Below are positions 15,502-22,164 of a DNA stretch of 28,673 bases, piece by piece. Position 1 is the first letter of the stretch; each line of letters starts with the position of its first letter. The notes under the pieces are model-generated. The model was not told the origin of the DNA. It saw nothing but the letters and a program-made list of their open reading frames with translations, and ran no database searches. The translations under genes were made by a program, and so were the position numbers. Source of the stretch: Hankyongella sp964404985 (GTDB lineage Bacteria > Pseudomonadota > Alphaproteobacteria > Sphingomonadales > Sphingomonadaceae); NCBI GenBank assembly GCA_964404985.1, contig CAYOMD010000030.1, positions 1 through 28,673 of the forward strand, in the 5' to 3' direction.

Positions 15502-15735
15502 TGACACGCACATTATTCACTTATTATAGACACCTTGCTGCATGATGCCTATGCCCTTGCGATAGCTCGCCTTCCTCGCATTGTACTTCCCGGACACCCG
15601 CATCACATCACGCAGCGCGGCAACCGGCGGGAGCGAACCTTCTTCGAAGACGGGGACTATGCGCTTTATCTCGATCTACTAAAAGACGTAGCACTGGCCG
15701 TGAAGAGTGAATAATGTGCGTGTCACCGTAATTCC
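15492..15735. mobile_element. MITE-like element 1 with perfect 30-bp inverted ends
   Basis: The left end (15492-15521), beginning GGAATTACGGTGACACGCAC, is the exact reverse complement of the right end (15706-15735). The 184 bases between hold a promoterless N-terminal piece of a RAYT-type (Y1, IS200-like) transposase. The element cannot move itself and would need an enzyme supplied elsewhere. Perfect long inverted ends are unusual for IS200-type elements and more like a paired-REP (BIME) or MITE structure. I saw no obvious target-site duplication because both sides run into repeat arrays. Confidence 0.8.
15562..15714 (+). pseudogene. N-terminal remnant of a REP-associated tyrosine transposase (copy 1)
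   Basis: The frame reads ARLPRIVLPGHPHHITQRGN, then RRERTFFEDGDYALYLDLLKD, and stops after VKSE. This is the start of the Y1_Tnp domain of RAYT proteins, including the HxHxxQRG-type region. The expected start codon is ATA (15562-15564) instead of ATG. The catalytic HUH and tyrosine parts are missing because the frame ends in the inverted repeat. About 51 codons remain of the roughly 200-300 of a full protein. Confidence 0.85.
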
Positions 15736-15897
15736 ATTAAGGGGTTATCGCACCTATCACGGTAATTCCCAAAGCTAGCAGATACGTGAACAATGTGCCT
15801 GTCACCGTAATTCCAGACACGTGAATAATGTGCCTGTCACCGTAATTTTGTCACCGTAATTTCGCGTAATTTCGTAATTCTCGTGTCCACCGTAATT
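15734..15897. repeat. Repeat zone C: right-end units in the CCGTAATT orientation
   Basis: After the element's right end come the shared segment starting CCATTAAGGGGTTATCGCAC (15734-15755) and a variant CACGGTAATTCC. Two tandem 35-base copies of the right end follow (from 15780 and 15815, each with ACGTGAAYAATGTGCCTGTC). Short units CCGTAATT or CGTAATT lie at 15840, 15854, 15865, 15873 and 15890. All run opposite to zone B. Units in the second half share the variant CGTAATTT, absent from other zones. Confidence 0.88.
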
Positions 15898-15924
15898 GCA
15901 TGTAGGCGTGCTTTTATCTTGCTC

Positions 15925-16638
15925 TCAAGGCCATTCTCGCCTCGCATCCGAAGCTTCCAAAAAACTTGATGCTTCCATCAGAACTTTCTTAGCTACTTCT
16001 TTAAAGAAAACGCCCGGGGTTTCCTTCCTCCATTCATCTATCTCGGGCGCATGCTCCCGCCAATCAGATGATGAAGGATAGAGCTGGATCAAGTAATTTT
16101 TATCTCCGACCTGTTCGCATGATAAAGCAATGGATTTTATCGCTTTTTCAGAGATGCCGTGCCGTTCCAATAGAGATTTCGGAATGAGGTTCAGCCAATA
16201 GAGCCCTGGCAAATATCGATTATAATCGCGCCCAACCCACATTTCTTCGGTGCCGTATGTTTTCTTGGCTGTGATACGGTTTTGATGTTCTCGCTCTTCA
16301 AACTGACCCGCATAGCTATAGATTATAGGAAATTTCGCCAGCAGTCGCATAAGGTCAAACGCAGCTTCATCGGAGGCACAACTGATAAACAACTCTGCTT
16401 CATGCTTGAAAAAACCCACGCTGTATAGCGCATCCGGTGCGTGCAGGAAGTAGCCGCCGTCAGTGTTCACCGGAACGTTTTTGCCGTACGTCAAATCTTC
16501 GAACGTCACCGGATATCGTGGGTCGTCTTCACCATCGCTCATCTTAACCAAGCTGAGATTTTTAGGAAGTCTGGCCAATGCCAGGTAGACGGCACCAATA
16601 TGCTGACTCTTAAGAACTACGCTGACCACCAGGCACAT
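15925..16638 (-). CDS. Unknown protein (island passenger 2)
   Basis: From ATG 16638 the product is 237 residues (a GTG one codon earlier is also open). It begins MCLVVSVVLKSQHIGAVYLALARLPK, an alternation suggesting a beta-strand and helix rather than a signal peptide. Later come PVTFEDLTYGKNVPVN, AELFISCASDEAAFDLMRLLAKFP and WVGRDYNRYLPGLYWLNLIPKSLLE. It is soluble, mixed alpha/beta and aromatic-rich; I do not recognise the family. A possible role as an immunity-type protein is a guess from its coupled arrangement with an upstream reading frame (TGATG overlap). Base composition is lower in GC than the core genes. Confidence 0.65.
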   Translation of the reverse strand: MCLVVSVVLKSQHIGAVYLALARLPKNLSLVKMSDGEDDPRYPVTFEDLTYGKNVPVNTDGGYFLHAPDALYSVGFFKHEAELFISCASDEAAFDLMRLLAKFPIIYSYAGQFEEREHQNRITAKKTYGTEEMWVGRDYNRYLPGLYWLNLIPKSLLERHGISEKAIKSIALSCEQVGDKNYLIQLYPSSSDWREHAPEIDEWRKETPGVFFKEVAKKVLMEASSFLEASDARREWP

Positions 16639-16709
16639 CACTCAGGTCCTAAATCATCGCGGCGGAGGATGCGATCAAACGCTTTTTTGGCATTATCATT
16701 TACCTCGGT
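16638..16709 (-). pseudogene. 3' remnant of a gene coupled to passenger 2, cut by the repeat array
   Basis: On the minus strand a frame runs from 16709 to a TGA at 16640-16638 that overlaps the passenger 2 ATG by one base (TGATG). Its last residues read AKKAFDRILRRDDLGPE, a plausible protein C-terminus. It has no start codon: at 16710 the sequence changes directly into the AAATTACGG repeat. The likely reading is the tail of a once longer gene co-translated with passenger 2. It could also be a chance frame of 23 codons. Confidence 0.35.
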
Positions 16710-16792
16710 AAATTACGGTACAAATTACGGTGACACGCAAATTACGAAATTACGTGAAATTACGGAAATTGAAATTACGGTGGAAATTACGG
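16710..16792. repeat. Repeat zone D: seven AAATTACG(G) units
   Basis: Units start (at AATTACG) at 16711, 16723, 16740, 16748, 16758, 16773 and 16785, all plus-strand oriented and leading into element 2. Every unit here has A before AATTACG, whereas every unit of zone B has G. The zones therefore carry their own variant. Confidence 0.9.
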
Positions 16793-17024
16793 TGACACGC
16801 ACATTATTCACTTATTATAGACACCTTGCTGCATGATGCCTATGCCCTTGCGATAGCTCGTCTTCCTCGCATTGTGCTTCCCGGACACCCGCTTCATATC
16901 ACGCAACGCAGCAACCGGCGGGAGTGAACCTCCTTCGAGGACGGGGACTATGCGCTTTATCTCGATCTGCTGAAAGACGCAGCACTGGCCACGCAGAGTG
17001 AATAATGTGCGTGTCACCGTAATT
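16785..17024. mobile_element. MITE-like element 2 with 28-bp inverted ends
   Basis: The left end (16785-16812), starting AATTACGGTGACACGCAC, and the right end (16997-17024) are perfect inverted repeats and identical to those of element 1. The interior has the same length as in element 1 but differs at about 15 of 184 positions. The equal length shows that both come from an ancestor that was already internally deleted, and that the ends have been kept more strictly than the interior. Confidence 0.8.
16853..17005 (+). pseudogene. N-terminal remnant of a REP-associated tyrosine transposase (copy 2)
   Basis: Same fragment as in element 1, reading ARLPRIVLPGHPLHITQRSN and, later, FEDGDYALYLDLLKDAALA. 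It has the same ATA in place of the start codon and an additional in-frame TGA at 16925-16927. Several other replacements hit normally conserved positions (GN to SN in the QRGN motif). It is not functional. Confidence 0.85.
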
Positions 17025-17036
17025 CCACCGTAATTC
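17017..17036. repeat. Repeat zone E: two CCGTAATTC units
   Basis: CCGTAATTC occurs at 17017-17025 (end of element 2) and again at 17028-17036, in the right-end orientation. This is the shortest of the arrays. It ends 7 bases before the hairpin that follows passenger 3. Confidence 0.85.
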
Positions 17037-17043
17037 GAGAGAG

Positions 17044-17075
17044 TTGGCGGGTTAGCTTCGCGATTAACCCGCCAA
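17044..17075 (-). terminator. Strong hairpin directly after the passenger 3 stop codon
   Basis: TTGGCGGGTTA (17044-17054) and TAACCCGCCAA (17065-17075) form a perfect 11-bp stem with a 10-base loop. The stem abuts the TGA stop (17078-17076) of the gene on the minus strand. There is no T-run after it (CTCTCTC instead), so it may be a weak terminator, a 3'-end stabiliser, or a recombination hairpin belonging to the cassette. Confidence 0.6.
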
Positions 17076-17795
17076 TCACCCATCCAGCGTACGCGCGTTC
17101 CAAAGGCGGTGCTGAACAAGCTTGCCAATCTCGTCTAGCTTGGTTTTGCCATCTTCCGAAAGGAAGTCAGACTTTTTATAGCCGCCTGTACGCGGCAGGC
17201 CATTTTTTTCCTCAAACTCCCTTTCTTCCAAAGCTTCAAACATCATATCGCGCATTATATCGAAATGGGTTTTCAAATCGGATTGAATGAAAATGCCATT
17301 TTTGACGTAAAAATTATTGAACTCAATAACAGCATTATTTGCTTTGTTTAGCTTTTGCCAAAATATCATCTTAAAATATTCATCATTCTTGTGCTGCATG
17401 GTCTTTAGCCTGTCTTTTTGCCATTTGGCCAACTCGCAAGCGTTAATAAATTCCTCTAGTTGGGCAGGCTCCATCCTATCAAGGTCAGGATAGAATTGCA
17501 TCCGCGATACCAACCGGATTGAGTGTCCGAATGCGTCATTCAGCAAGCCCCATAGTTGAGGTAAAACATCAAATTCATATTGATGAAGTTTAGTGGTGCG
17601 ATCCATCAGCGCATTGATATTGAACTTTAGCCGTTCAAGTTCCGTTTGTTGGGCGTGTTTATAGGCTTCAAGCCGTTCGCTGAACTTCGCAGAAAGCCAT
17701 TTTTCGCCAAGCTGCTTGAAGATAGCAACTGCTAGGGTTGTAGCTGCGATCGCGGTGCTACTTGTCCACAAGAGCCAGGACGCTATGTCGCCCAT
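17076..17795 (-). CDS. Membrane-anchored coiled-coil protein of unknown function (island passenger 3)
   Basis: The 239-residue product begins with one membrane segment (about 5-27, WLLWTSSTAIAATTLAVAIF). A charged helical stretch likely to form a coiled coil follows (about 30-65, ERLEAYKHAQQTELERLKF), then a cytoplasmic helical domain with TTKLHQYEFDVLPQLWGLLNDAFG. I recall this TKLHxxEFxVLPxxWxLLNxAxG pattern from uncharacterised proteins scattered in mobile regions, but have no function for it. AGAGGG lies about 9 bases before the ATG. Lysine/asparagine-rich composition and lower GC set it apart from the core genes. It is bracketed by repeat zones E and F. Confidence 0.72.
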   Translation of the reverse strand: MGDIASWLLWTSSTAIAATTLAVAIFKQLGEKWLSAKFSERLEAYKHAQQTELERLKFNINALMDRTTKLHQYEFDVLPQLWGLLNDAFGHSIRLVSRMQFYPDLDRMEPAQLEEFINACELAKWQKDRLKTMQHKNDEYFKMIFWQKLNKANNAVIEFNNFYVKNGIFIQSDLKTHFDIMRDMMFEALEEREFEEKNGLPRTGGYKKSDFLSEDGKTKLDEIGKLVQHRLWNARTLDG

Positions 17796-17818
17796 GCTAA
17801 ATCACCCTCTCTAGATGC

Positions 17819-17880
17819 GGATACGGTTGGATACGGTGACAGCCCTGGAATTACGGTGACAGCGGAATTACGGTGGCACG
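17819..17880. repeat. Repeat zone F: left-end units, diverged
   Basis: GGATACGG at 17819 and 17829, then GGAATTACGGTGACAG (from 17847) and GGAATTACGGTGGCACG (from 17864), all in left-end orientation. No element follows: the sequence passes into ordinary intergenic DNA at about 17881 and then to the OmpA-like gene. Zone F thus forms the right border of the island, and is a left end without its right half. Confidence 0.8.
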
Positions 17881-17977
17881 CCCGACAACCCCTAAATAGA
17901 TAGGGTGCTATCCGTCCGGCTATAGCGTGCAGGCTGTCCGTCGTCACAGTATTTGGCGCAACGCGTGGCCACACCGC

Positions 17978-18406
17978 CTAGTGGATTTCCACTTCGACCC
18001 GGCGCAGGGCCGGGCTGCTCTCCAGAACCAGCACACCTTGGGAGTCCTGCTCGCGGTAGGGTTTTCCTGTAACAATGGCAGCCTCCGGCACACCGCGGGC
18101 GACGAGGTAATCGCGTACAATGCGTTCATAGGCCTGTGCTTCGGCTTTCGGGTCTGCCTTGGTCTTGTCTTCCGCAAAGCCGACCAGGTTGATCTGTTTG
18201 CCGCCGAACTGGATGAAATTCTGCGCAATCCGGTCCAGCGTGGCTTTGGCGGGTCCACCCATAGTATCGTTATCTTTGGGGAAGAAAATCGGCACGACGC
18301 CCTGGTGCATGCCGTGAGTGGCGACCTGGAACGAGGGCTTGGTCTGGCAGGCTTGCAGGGCAAGCACTGAGGTTAACGCCACAAGGATGAATGTATATCG
18401 CAGCAT
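17978..18406 (-). CDS. OmpA-family lipoprotein
   Basis: The 142-residue product has a lipoprotein signal with lipobox LQAC (Cys near residue 20). The C-terminal OmpA-like peptidoglycan-binding region includes INLVGFAEDKTKADPKAEAQ, then YERIVRDYLVARGVPEAAI, with a final RRVEVEIH. It probably links the membrane to peptidoglycan. The start at 18406 has GGGGAG about 8 bases upstream; in-frame sequence further upstream is not used because it lacks the signal peptide. The domain is short and diverged. It follows the unknown gene at 18474 on the same strand with a 67-base gap. Confidence 0.82.
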   Translation of the reverse strand: MLRYTFILVALTSVLALQACQTKPSFQVATHGMHQGVVPIFFPKDNDTMGGPAKATLDRIAQNFIQFGGKQINLVGFAEDKTKADPKAEAQAYERIVRDYLVARGVPEAAIVTGKPYREQDSQGVLVLESSPALRRVEVEIH

Positions 18407-18473
18407 GCTGACACTCCCCGTGCAATGACCAGTGGCGCTACCTATAGCCCAGCCGGTGCCGCGCGGCCAGCGG

Positions 18474-18887
18474 TCAGATCGTGTCGTAGCCCTGGACGCG
18501 CAAATGCCCGAGCCGCTTGGCGATCCAGCGGCGGCGGCGCGCCCGGTAGCCGATCTCCTGCGCGAAATTGGCCGCATAGATCAGGCTCAGTCCGGATGCG
18601 CCGTTCAGGTCCAGCGAATAGTCGAGTGCCAGCCAGTCGGACTCAGCGCGGGTTTGCACAGCGCGGTAGTCCGCGACTGCTGCCTTGGTGTCAGGCCCAA
18701 GCGGATCCAGGGACCAGACGTCGGGGCTGCTATTCACCAGCACATCGCCGAACAAGTCCTCGCCCTGGGTCTCGACATAGAGGTAAATCATGCGCCAGGG
18801 CGGCAGAGTTTCTGCTGCCAACCGGTGCGCAAGAGCACGAAGAGTGACGCCTGCCGGATTTGACTTGGGCTTGGACCAGAATTGCAT
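18474..18887 (-). CDS. Conserved hypothetical protein
   Basis: The 137-residue cytoplasmic protein starts MQFWSKPKSNPAGVTLRALA. It contains LPPWRMIYLYVETQGEDLFGD, then WSLDPLGPDTKAAVADYRAV, and a very basic segment RARRRRWIAKRLGHLRV near the end. I do not recognise a domain. The ATG at 18887 is chosen because GGGGAG lies 5 bases upstream; a GTG four codons earlier would overlap that site. It lies between pgeF and the OmpA-like gene on the same strand. Confidence 0.68.
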   Translation of the reverse strand: MQFWSKPKSNPAGVTLRALAHRLAAETLPPWRMIYLYVETQGEDLFGDVLVNSSPDVWSLDPLGPDTKAAVADYRAVQTRAESDWLALDYSLDLNGASGLSLIYAANFAQEIGYRARRRRWIAKRLGHLRVQGYDTI

Positions 18888-18987
18888 GTGACTCCCCACG
18901 ACTCAGGCGCGCCTAGCCTTGCATAGCATATTCGTGACACATGCGTGATAAAATCCCGCAGTCATTCACGCGCACCGGGAGTGGGCC

Positions 18988-19746
18988 TCAGCGCAGGGCA
19001 ATCAGGGATATCTGCCGCCCATAGTCCGGCTCGGCCCGGTGAGTTGCCCGACGATAGCTGTACCAGGCCTGGTCATCCGCATAGGTATCAACCCCGAGCA
19101 GATCGATGCGGGCGACCCCGGCTCCGGCCAGCCGGCTGGCGGCGTAGCCCTCCAGATCGAACTGCGCGTGGCCCTCACGCGCGCCGCTGCTGAAGAACCG
19201 CTCGGTCTGCGGGTCCTCTGTCAGAAACCGGTCGACAAAGGCGGCATTCACCTCATAGGAGCGCCGGGCGATGCACGGCCCGATGGCCGCCACGATGTCT
19301 GTTGCACCCAGCCGGCGCATGGCATCGACCGTGCGGTCGAGGATGCCGGCCAGCGCCCCTTTCCAGCCGGCATGGGCCGCACCGATGACGCCTGCCGCCG
19401 GGTCCGCCAGCAGCACCGGCGCGCAGTCGGCGGTCAAGACACCCAGCGCCAGCCCCGGTACGCGCGTCACTAGTGCGTCGGCTTCCGGTCGCGCATCGTC
19501 TGGCCAGGCTGTCTGCGCTACCACGACCGCATCGCCATGCACCTGGCGCACGCTCACCAGCTGCGCACCCGGTGCCACCATGGCAGCAGCGCGGCGGCGG
19601 TTCTCTGCCACATGCGCCGGATCGTCACCGGACCCCAGCCCGACGTTGAGGCTGGCATAGCCCCCGCGCGAGACACCGCCGCGCCGCCCGAGGAAGCCAT
19701 GCGGCACGCTGCCCAGCAGAGTGGAGGTCAGGGGAAGATTTTGCAC
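18988..19746 (-). CDS. pgeF: Purine nucleoside phosphorylase PgeF (YfiH/DUF152, former laccase-like family)
   Basis: The 252-residue protein belongs to the YfiH family, described as purine nucleoside phosphorylase/adenosine deaminase and also linked to peptidoglycan editing. The metal site is visible: His70 in VRQVHGD, Cys108 in TADCAP and His125 in AAHAGWKG, together with HGFLGRRGGVS and GPCIARRSYEV. It starts with GTG at 19746 and overlaps the upstream acetyltransferase gene by 19 bases. lgt, midA and pgeF in one operon is the usual alphaproteobacterial arrangement; here an acetyltransferase gene is interposed. Confidence 0.93.
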   Translation of the reverse strand: MQNLPLTSTLLGSVPHGFLGRRGGVSRGGYASLNVGLGSGDDPAHVAENRRRAAAMVAPGAQLVSVRQVHGDAVVVAQTAWPDDARPEADALVTRVPGLALGVLTADCAPVLLADPAAGVIGAAHAGWKGALAGILDRTVDAMRRLGATDIVAAIGPCIARRSYEVNAAFVDRFLTEDPQTERFFSSGAREGHAQFDLEGYAASRLAGAGVARIDLLGVDTYADDQAWYSYRRATHRAEPDYGRQISLIALR

Positions 19747-20246
19747 ATCAGATACTCGGCATCGATCACGCGCCCGACATGGAATTCGTAGTCCGCATAT
19801 TTCTCGAACCCGTAGCGCTGGTAGAACCGCTGGGCACGGAAATTCTCGCTGTAGACGCTGAGGACCATGCTGCGTGCCCCGCCCATCTGTGCTTTATCCA
19901 GCGCCCAGTCCATCAGCGCCGGGCCGACACCCGCCCCCAGCCAGTCCGGCAGCACATAGAGCTGGCCCAGTTCAAGTGCGGGCTGCGGCCGGTCGTGCAG
20001 CGGCAGTTTGGCCGGCGTGACCGTGGCATAGCCAACCAGACGCCCCCCGACCTCGGCGACCTGATAGCAGCGCGCCGGGTCCGCCAGACGCGCGCTGATC
20101 CGCGCGGGATTATGCGTCTCGTCCAGGAAAGCCTGCAGGTCTTCAGGCGGGTACATGTGCCCGAAGGTCACGCTGAACGTCTCCCGCCCGAGGGCCACGA
20201 GGGCATCGGTGTCGTCGAGGGTCGGTGCGCGGTACTGCGGAGTCAT
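19728..20246 (-). CDS. GNAT family N-acetyltransferase
   Basis: The 172-residue protein has the GNAT fold: an N-terminal substrate part (DDTDALVALGRETFSVTFGH), then strand 4 and the acetyl-CoA loop LYVLPDWLGAGVGPALMDWA (96-115). The C-terminal segment SVYSENFRAQRFYQRYGFEKY is typical of amino-acid/amine acetyltransferases. The substrate is unknown. It overlaps midA by four bases (ATGA) and pgeF by 19 bases, so it is translated as part of the lgt operon. Confidence 0.92.
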   Translation of the reverse strand: MTPQYRAPTLDDTDALVALGRETFSVTFGHMYPPEDLQAFLDETHNPARISARLADPARCYQVAEVGGRLVGYATVTPAKLPLHDRPQPALELGQLYVLPDWLGAGVGPALMDWALDKAQMGGARSMVLSVYSENFRAQRFYQRYGFEKYADYEFHVGRVIDAEYLMCKIFP

Positions 20247-21277
20247 GCAAAACCTGCCGGTGTAGGGGTGGATGGTGCGGTCGCGGCAAGCACCTTGAAC
20301 AGGTCGCCCATCCGGTCCGGGTCAGCGAGCCGGCGCGCAGCGGCCATGATGCTGTCGGTCGCATCGGCATTGGCACGCACCAGCGTTGCCGCCCGCACAT
20401 CCAGCCCGAGCGCGCGCAGGAACTGCCCCTGGCTCACCGGCCCATGACGCAGCAGCCCGCCCCGGGCCAGCGCTGCCCCCAGCGCCCGGAAGTTGACATG
20501 TGCAGTCAGGTCCGCGTCACCCGGCTGCGTCAGCGGGTCAACATGCGTATGCCCGGCCAGAGCCTGCAGGGTCGTGCCGACACCCGGCCGGTCATAGCCA
20601 TAATCGATCGCCAGCAGCGCCCCGCCCTGGGCGGCGATACGGGTTGCCAGGTCCTGCGCTATCGCATCGGCTGCCGGGCACTGCTCCACAATCACCGTGC
20701 CCGCCGGAACCTGCGCGGGGTGCCACACCAGCCGGTCGCCCTCCAGCCCGATCAGCCGCTCCTGCAGCCCCTCGGGCGCGCCCGGCCGCAGCAGCCAGTG
20801 GCGCACCGGCAAGGCATCGAAGAATTCGTTGGCGATGATGAACAGCGGCGCATCGTCCGGCAGGGATGCGATACTCTCGTGGTGGGTCGCCTGCGGCACC
20901 CGGGCTGATTGTTCGGCACGCAAGACCGGGCTGATCTCGACGAAGTGCACCCGCACAGCCGCTGCAAAGCCCGGCGCACCCCCTGCGGCACGCAGTGCAT
21001 CCGCCATCAGCGTGCCGCGCCCCGGCCCCAGCTCGACCAGATGAAACGGGCCGGCCCCGCTGCGCTGCCACAGGTCCACCAGCCACAGGCCGATCAGCTC
21101 CCCGAACATCTGGCTGACTTCCGGTGCCGTGATGAAATCTCCCCGCGCGCCCAGCGGATCGCGGGTCGTGTAATAGCCATGGCTCGGATGGGAGAGACAC
21201 AGCGCCATGTACCGGTCAACGCGCATGGGCCCGGTCGCCGCGATCTCCGCGCGGATCAGGTCGAGGAGTGCGCTCAT
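20243..21277 (-). CDS. SAM-dependent methyltransferase, MidA/NDUFAF7 family
   Basis: The 344-residue protein shows PSHGYYTTRDPLGARGDFIT, then PEVSQMFGELIG, the SAM-binding motif LVELGPGRGTL (80-90) and IIANEFFDALPVRHW. These are the hallmarks of the family whose human member NDUFAF7 methylates a subunit of respiratory complex I. A role in complex I assembly is known for mitochondria and inferred here. The start at 21277 overlaps the lgt stop by four bases (ATGA). Confidence 0.93.
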   Translation of the reverse strand: MSALLDLIRAEIAATGPMRVDRYMALCLSHPSHGYYTTRDPLGARGDFITAPEVSQMFGELIGLWLVDLWQRSGAGPFHLVELGPGRGTLMADALRAAGGAPGFAAAVRVHFVEISPVLRAEQSARVPQATHHESIASLPDDAPLFIIANEFFDALPVRHWLLRPGAPEGLQERLIGLEGDRLVWHPAQVPAGTVIVEQCPAADAIAQDLATRIAAQGGALLAIDYGYDRPGVGTTLQALAGHTHVDPLTQPGDADLTAHVNFRALGAALARGGLLRHGPVSQGQFLRALGLDVRAATLVRANADATDSIMAAARRLADPDRMGDLFKVLAATAPSTPTPAGFA

Positions 21278-22101
21278 GCTGCGGCGCGCGTGCGCCGGCC
21301 GGTGGCGGTCGCCATCATGTAGATGCCAAGCAGGATCATCGGCACGCTGAGGGTCTGGCCCATGCTGAGGCCCCAGGACAGGATGCCGAGCTGCGCATCC
21401 GGTTCGCGGAAATACTCCGCGATGAACCGCAACGCGCCGTATCCGGCGAGGTAGACGCCGACCAGCATGCCCGGCCTGGTCCGTGCGTCTGTCTTGGTGA
21501 AGACCCACAGGAGGATCGCGAACAGCAGCGCGCCCTCCAGCAGCGCCTGATAGAGCTGGCTCGGGTGGCGCGGGATCTGCTCGGGGTCACGCGGGAACAC
21601 CATCGCCCAGGGGACACTTGCTGCACGGCCATAAAGCTCGCCGTTGATGAAGTTCGCGAGCCTGCCGAAGAAGGAGCCAATCGGCACGACGACAGCCACA
21701 TAATCGTTCACGCGCAGCCATTTCAGCTTGTTGACCCGGCTGAACAGCACAATGGCGATGAGCACGCCGACCACACCGCCATGGTAGGCCATGCCGCCTT
21801 CCCACAGGTAGAACATCCGGATCGGATCGGCAGCGAACTGCGGGAAATCATAGAACAGCACGTAGGCGGCCCGCCCGCCGAGGATCACGCCCAGGGTCGC
21901 CCAGGTCACGAAGTCGTCAACGTGGCGCTTGGCCATCGGCGCGCCTGGTGTCTCCACCATGCGCGCCAGTTGCCACCAGCCGAGCAGGATGCCGGCGAGA
22001 TAGGCGAGCGCATACCAGCGCACGACCAGCGGCCCCAGGTGCAGGGCCACAGGGTCGAAGGCGGGGAGAATGATGGCAGACGCGGCGGCGTCAACAGGCA
22101 T
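21274..22101 (-). CDS. lgt: Prolipoprotein diacylglyceryl transferase
   Basis: Inner-membrane enzyme that transfers diacylglycerol from phosphatidylglycerol to the lipobox cysteine of prolipoproteins; the lipoproteins at 6831 and 17978 would be among its substrates. The 275-residue product has about seven membrane segments, GGMAYHGG (102-109) and the Lgt signature GRLANFINGELYGR (146-159), then RHPSQLYQALLEG and RFIAEYFREPD. It opens the lgt-midA-acetyltransferase-pgeF operon. GAGG about 10 bases upstream is a weak ribosome-binding site. Confidence 0.97.
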   Translation of the reverse strand: MPVDAAASAIILPAFDPVALHLGPLVVRWYALAYLAGILLGWWQLARMVETPGAPMAKRHVDDFVTWATLGVILGGRAAYVLFYDFPQFAADPIRMFYLWEGGMAYHGGVVGVLIAIVLFSRVNKLKWLRVNDYVAVVVPIGSFFGRLANFINGELYGRAASVPWAMVFPRDPEQIPRHPSQLYQALLEGALLFAILLWVFTKTDARTRPGMLVGVYLAGYGALRFIAEYFREPDAQLGILSWGLSMGQTLSVPMILLGIYMMATATGRRTRAAA

Positions 22102-22164
22102 GGCAGGGTAACCTCAATCTTTGTTGCCCTTTACGCCGGAGCGCGCCGCCTTGACCAGCCTTCA

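Noticed and set aside
15354..15897. CRISPR array
   Set aside because: Units are 8-9 bases with spacings of about 9-21 bases, the intervening bases are themselves repeat remnants, orientation flips at the element, and no cas gene is present.
14984..17880. Integron cassette array
   Set aside because: No attC core sites (GTTRRRY/RYYYAAC pairs) at cassette borders and no integron integrase; the P4-type integrase at 25767 is far away and belongs to another island.
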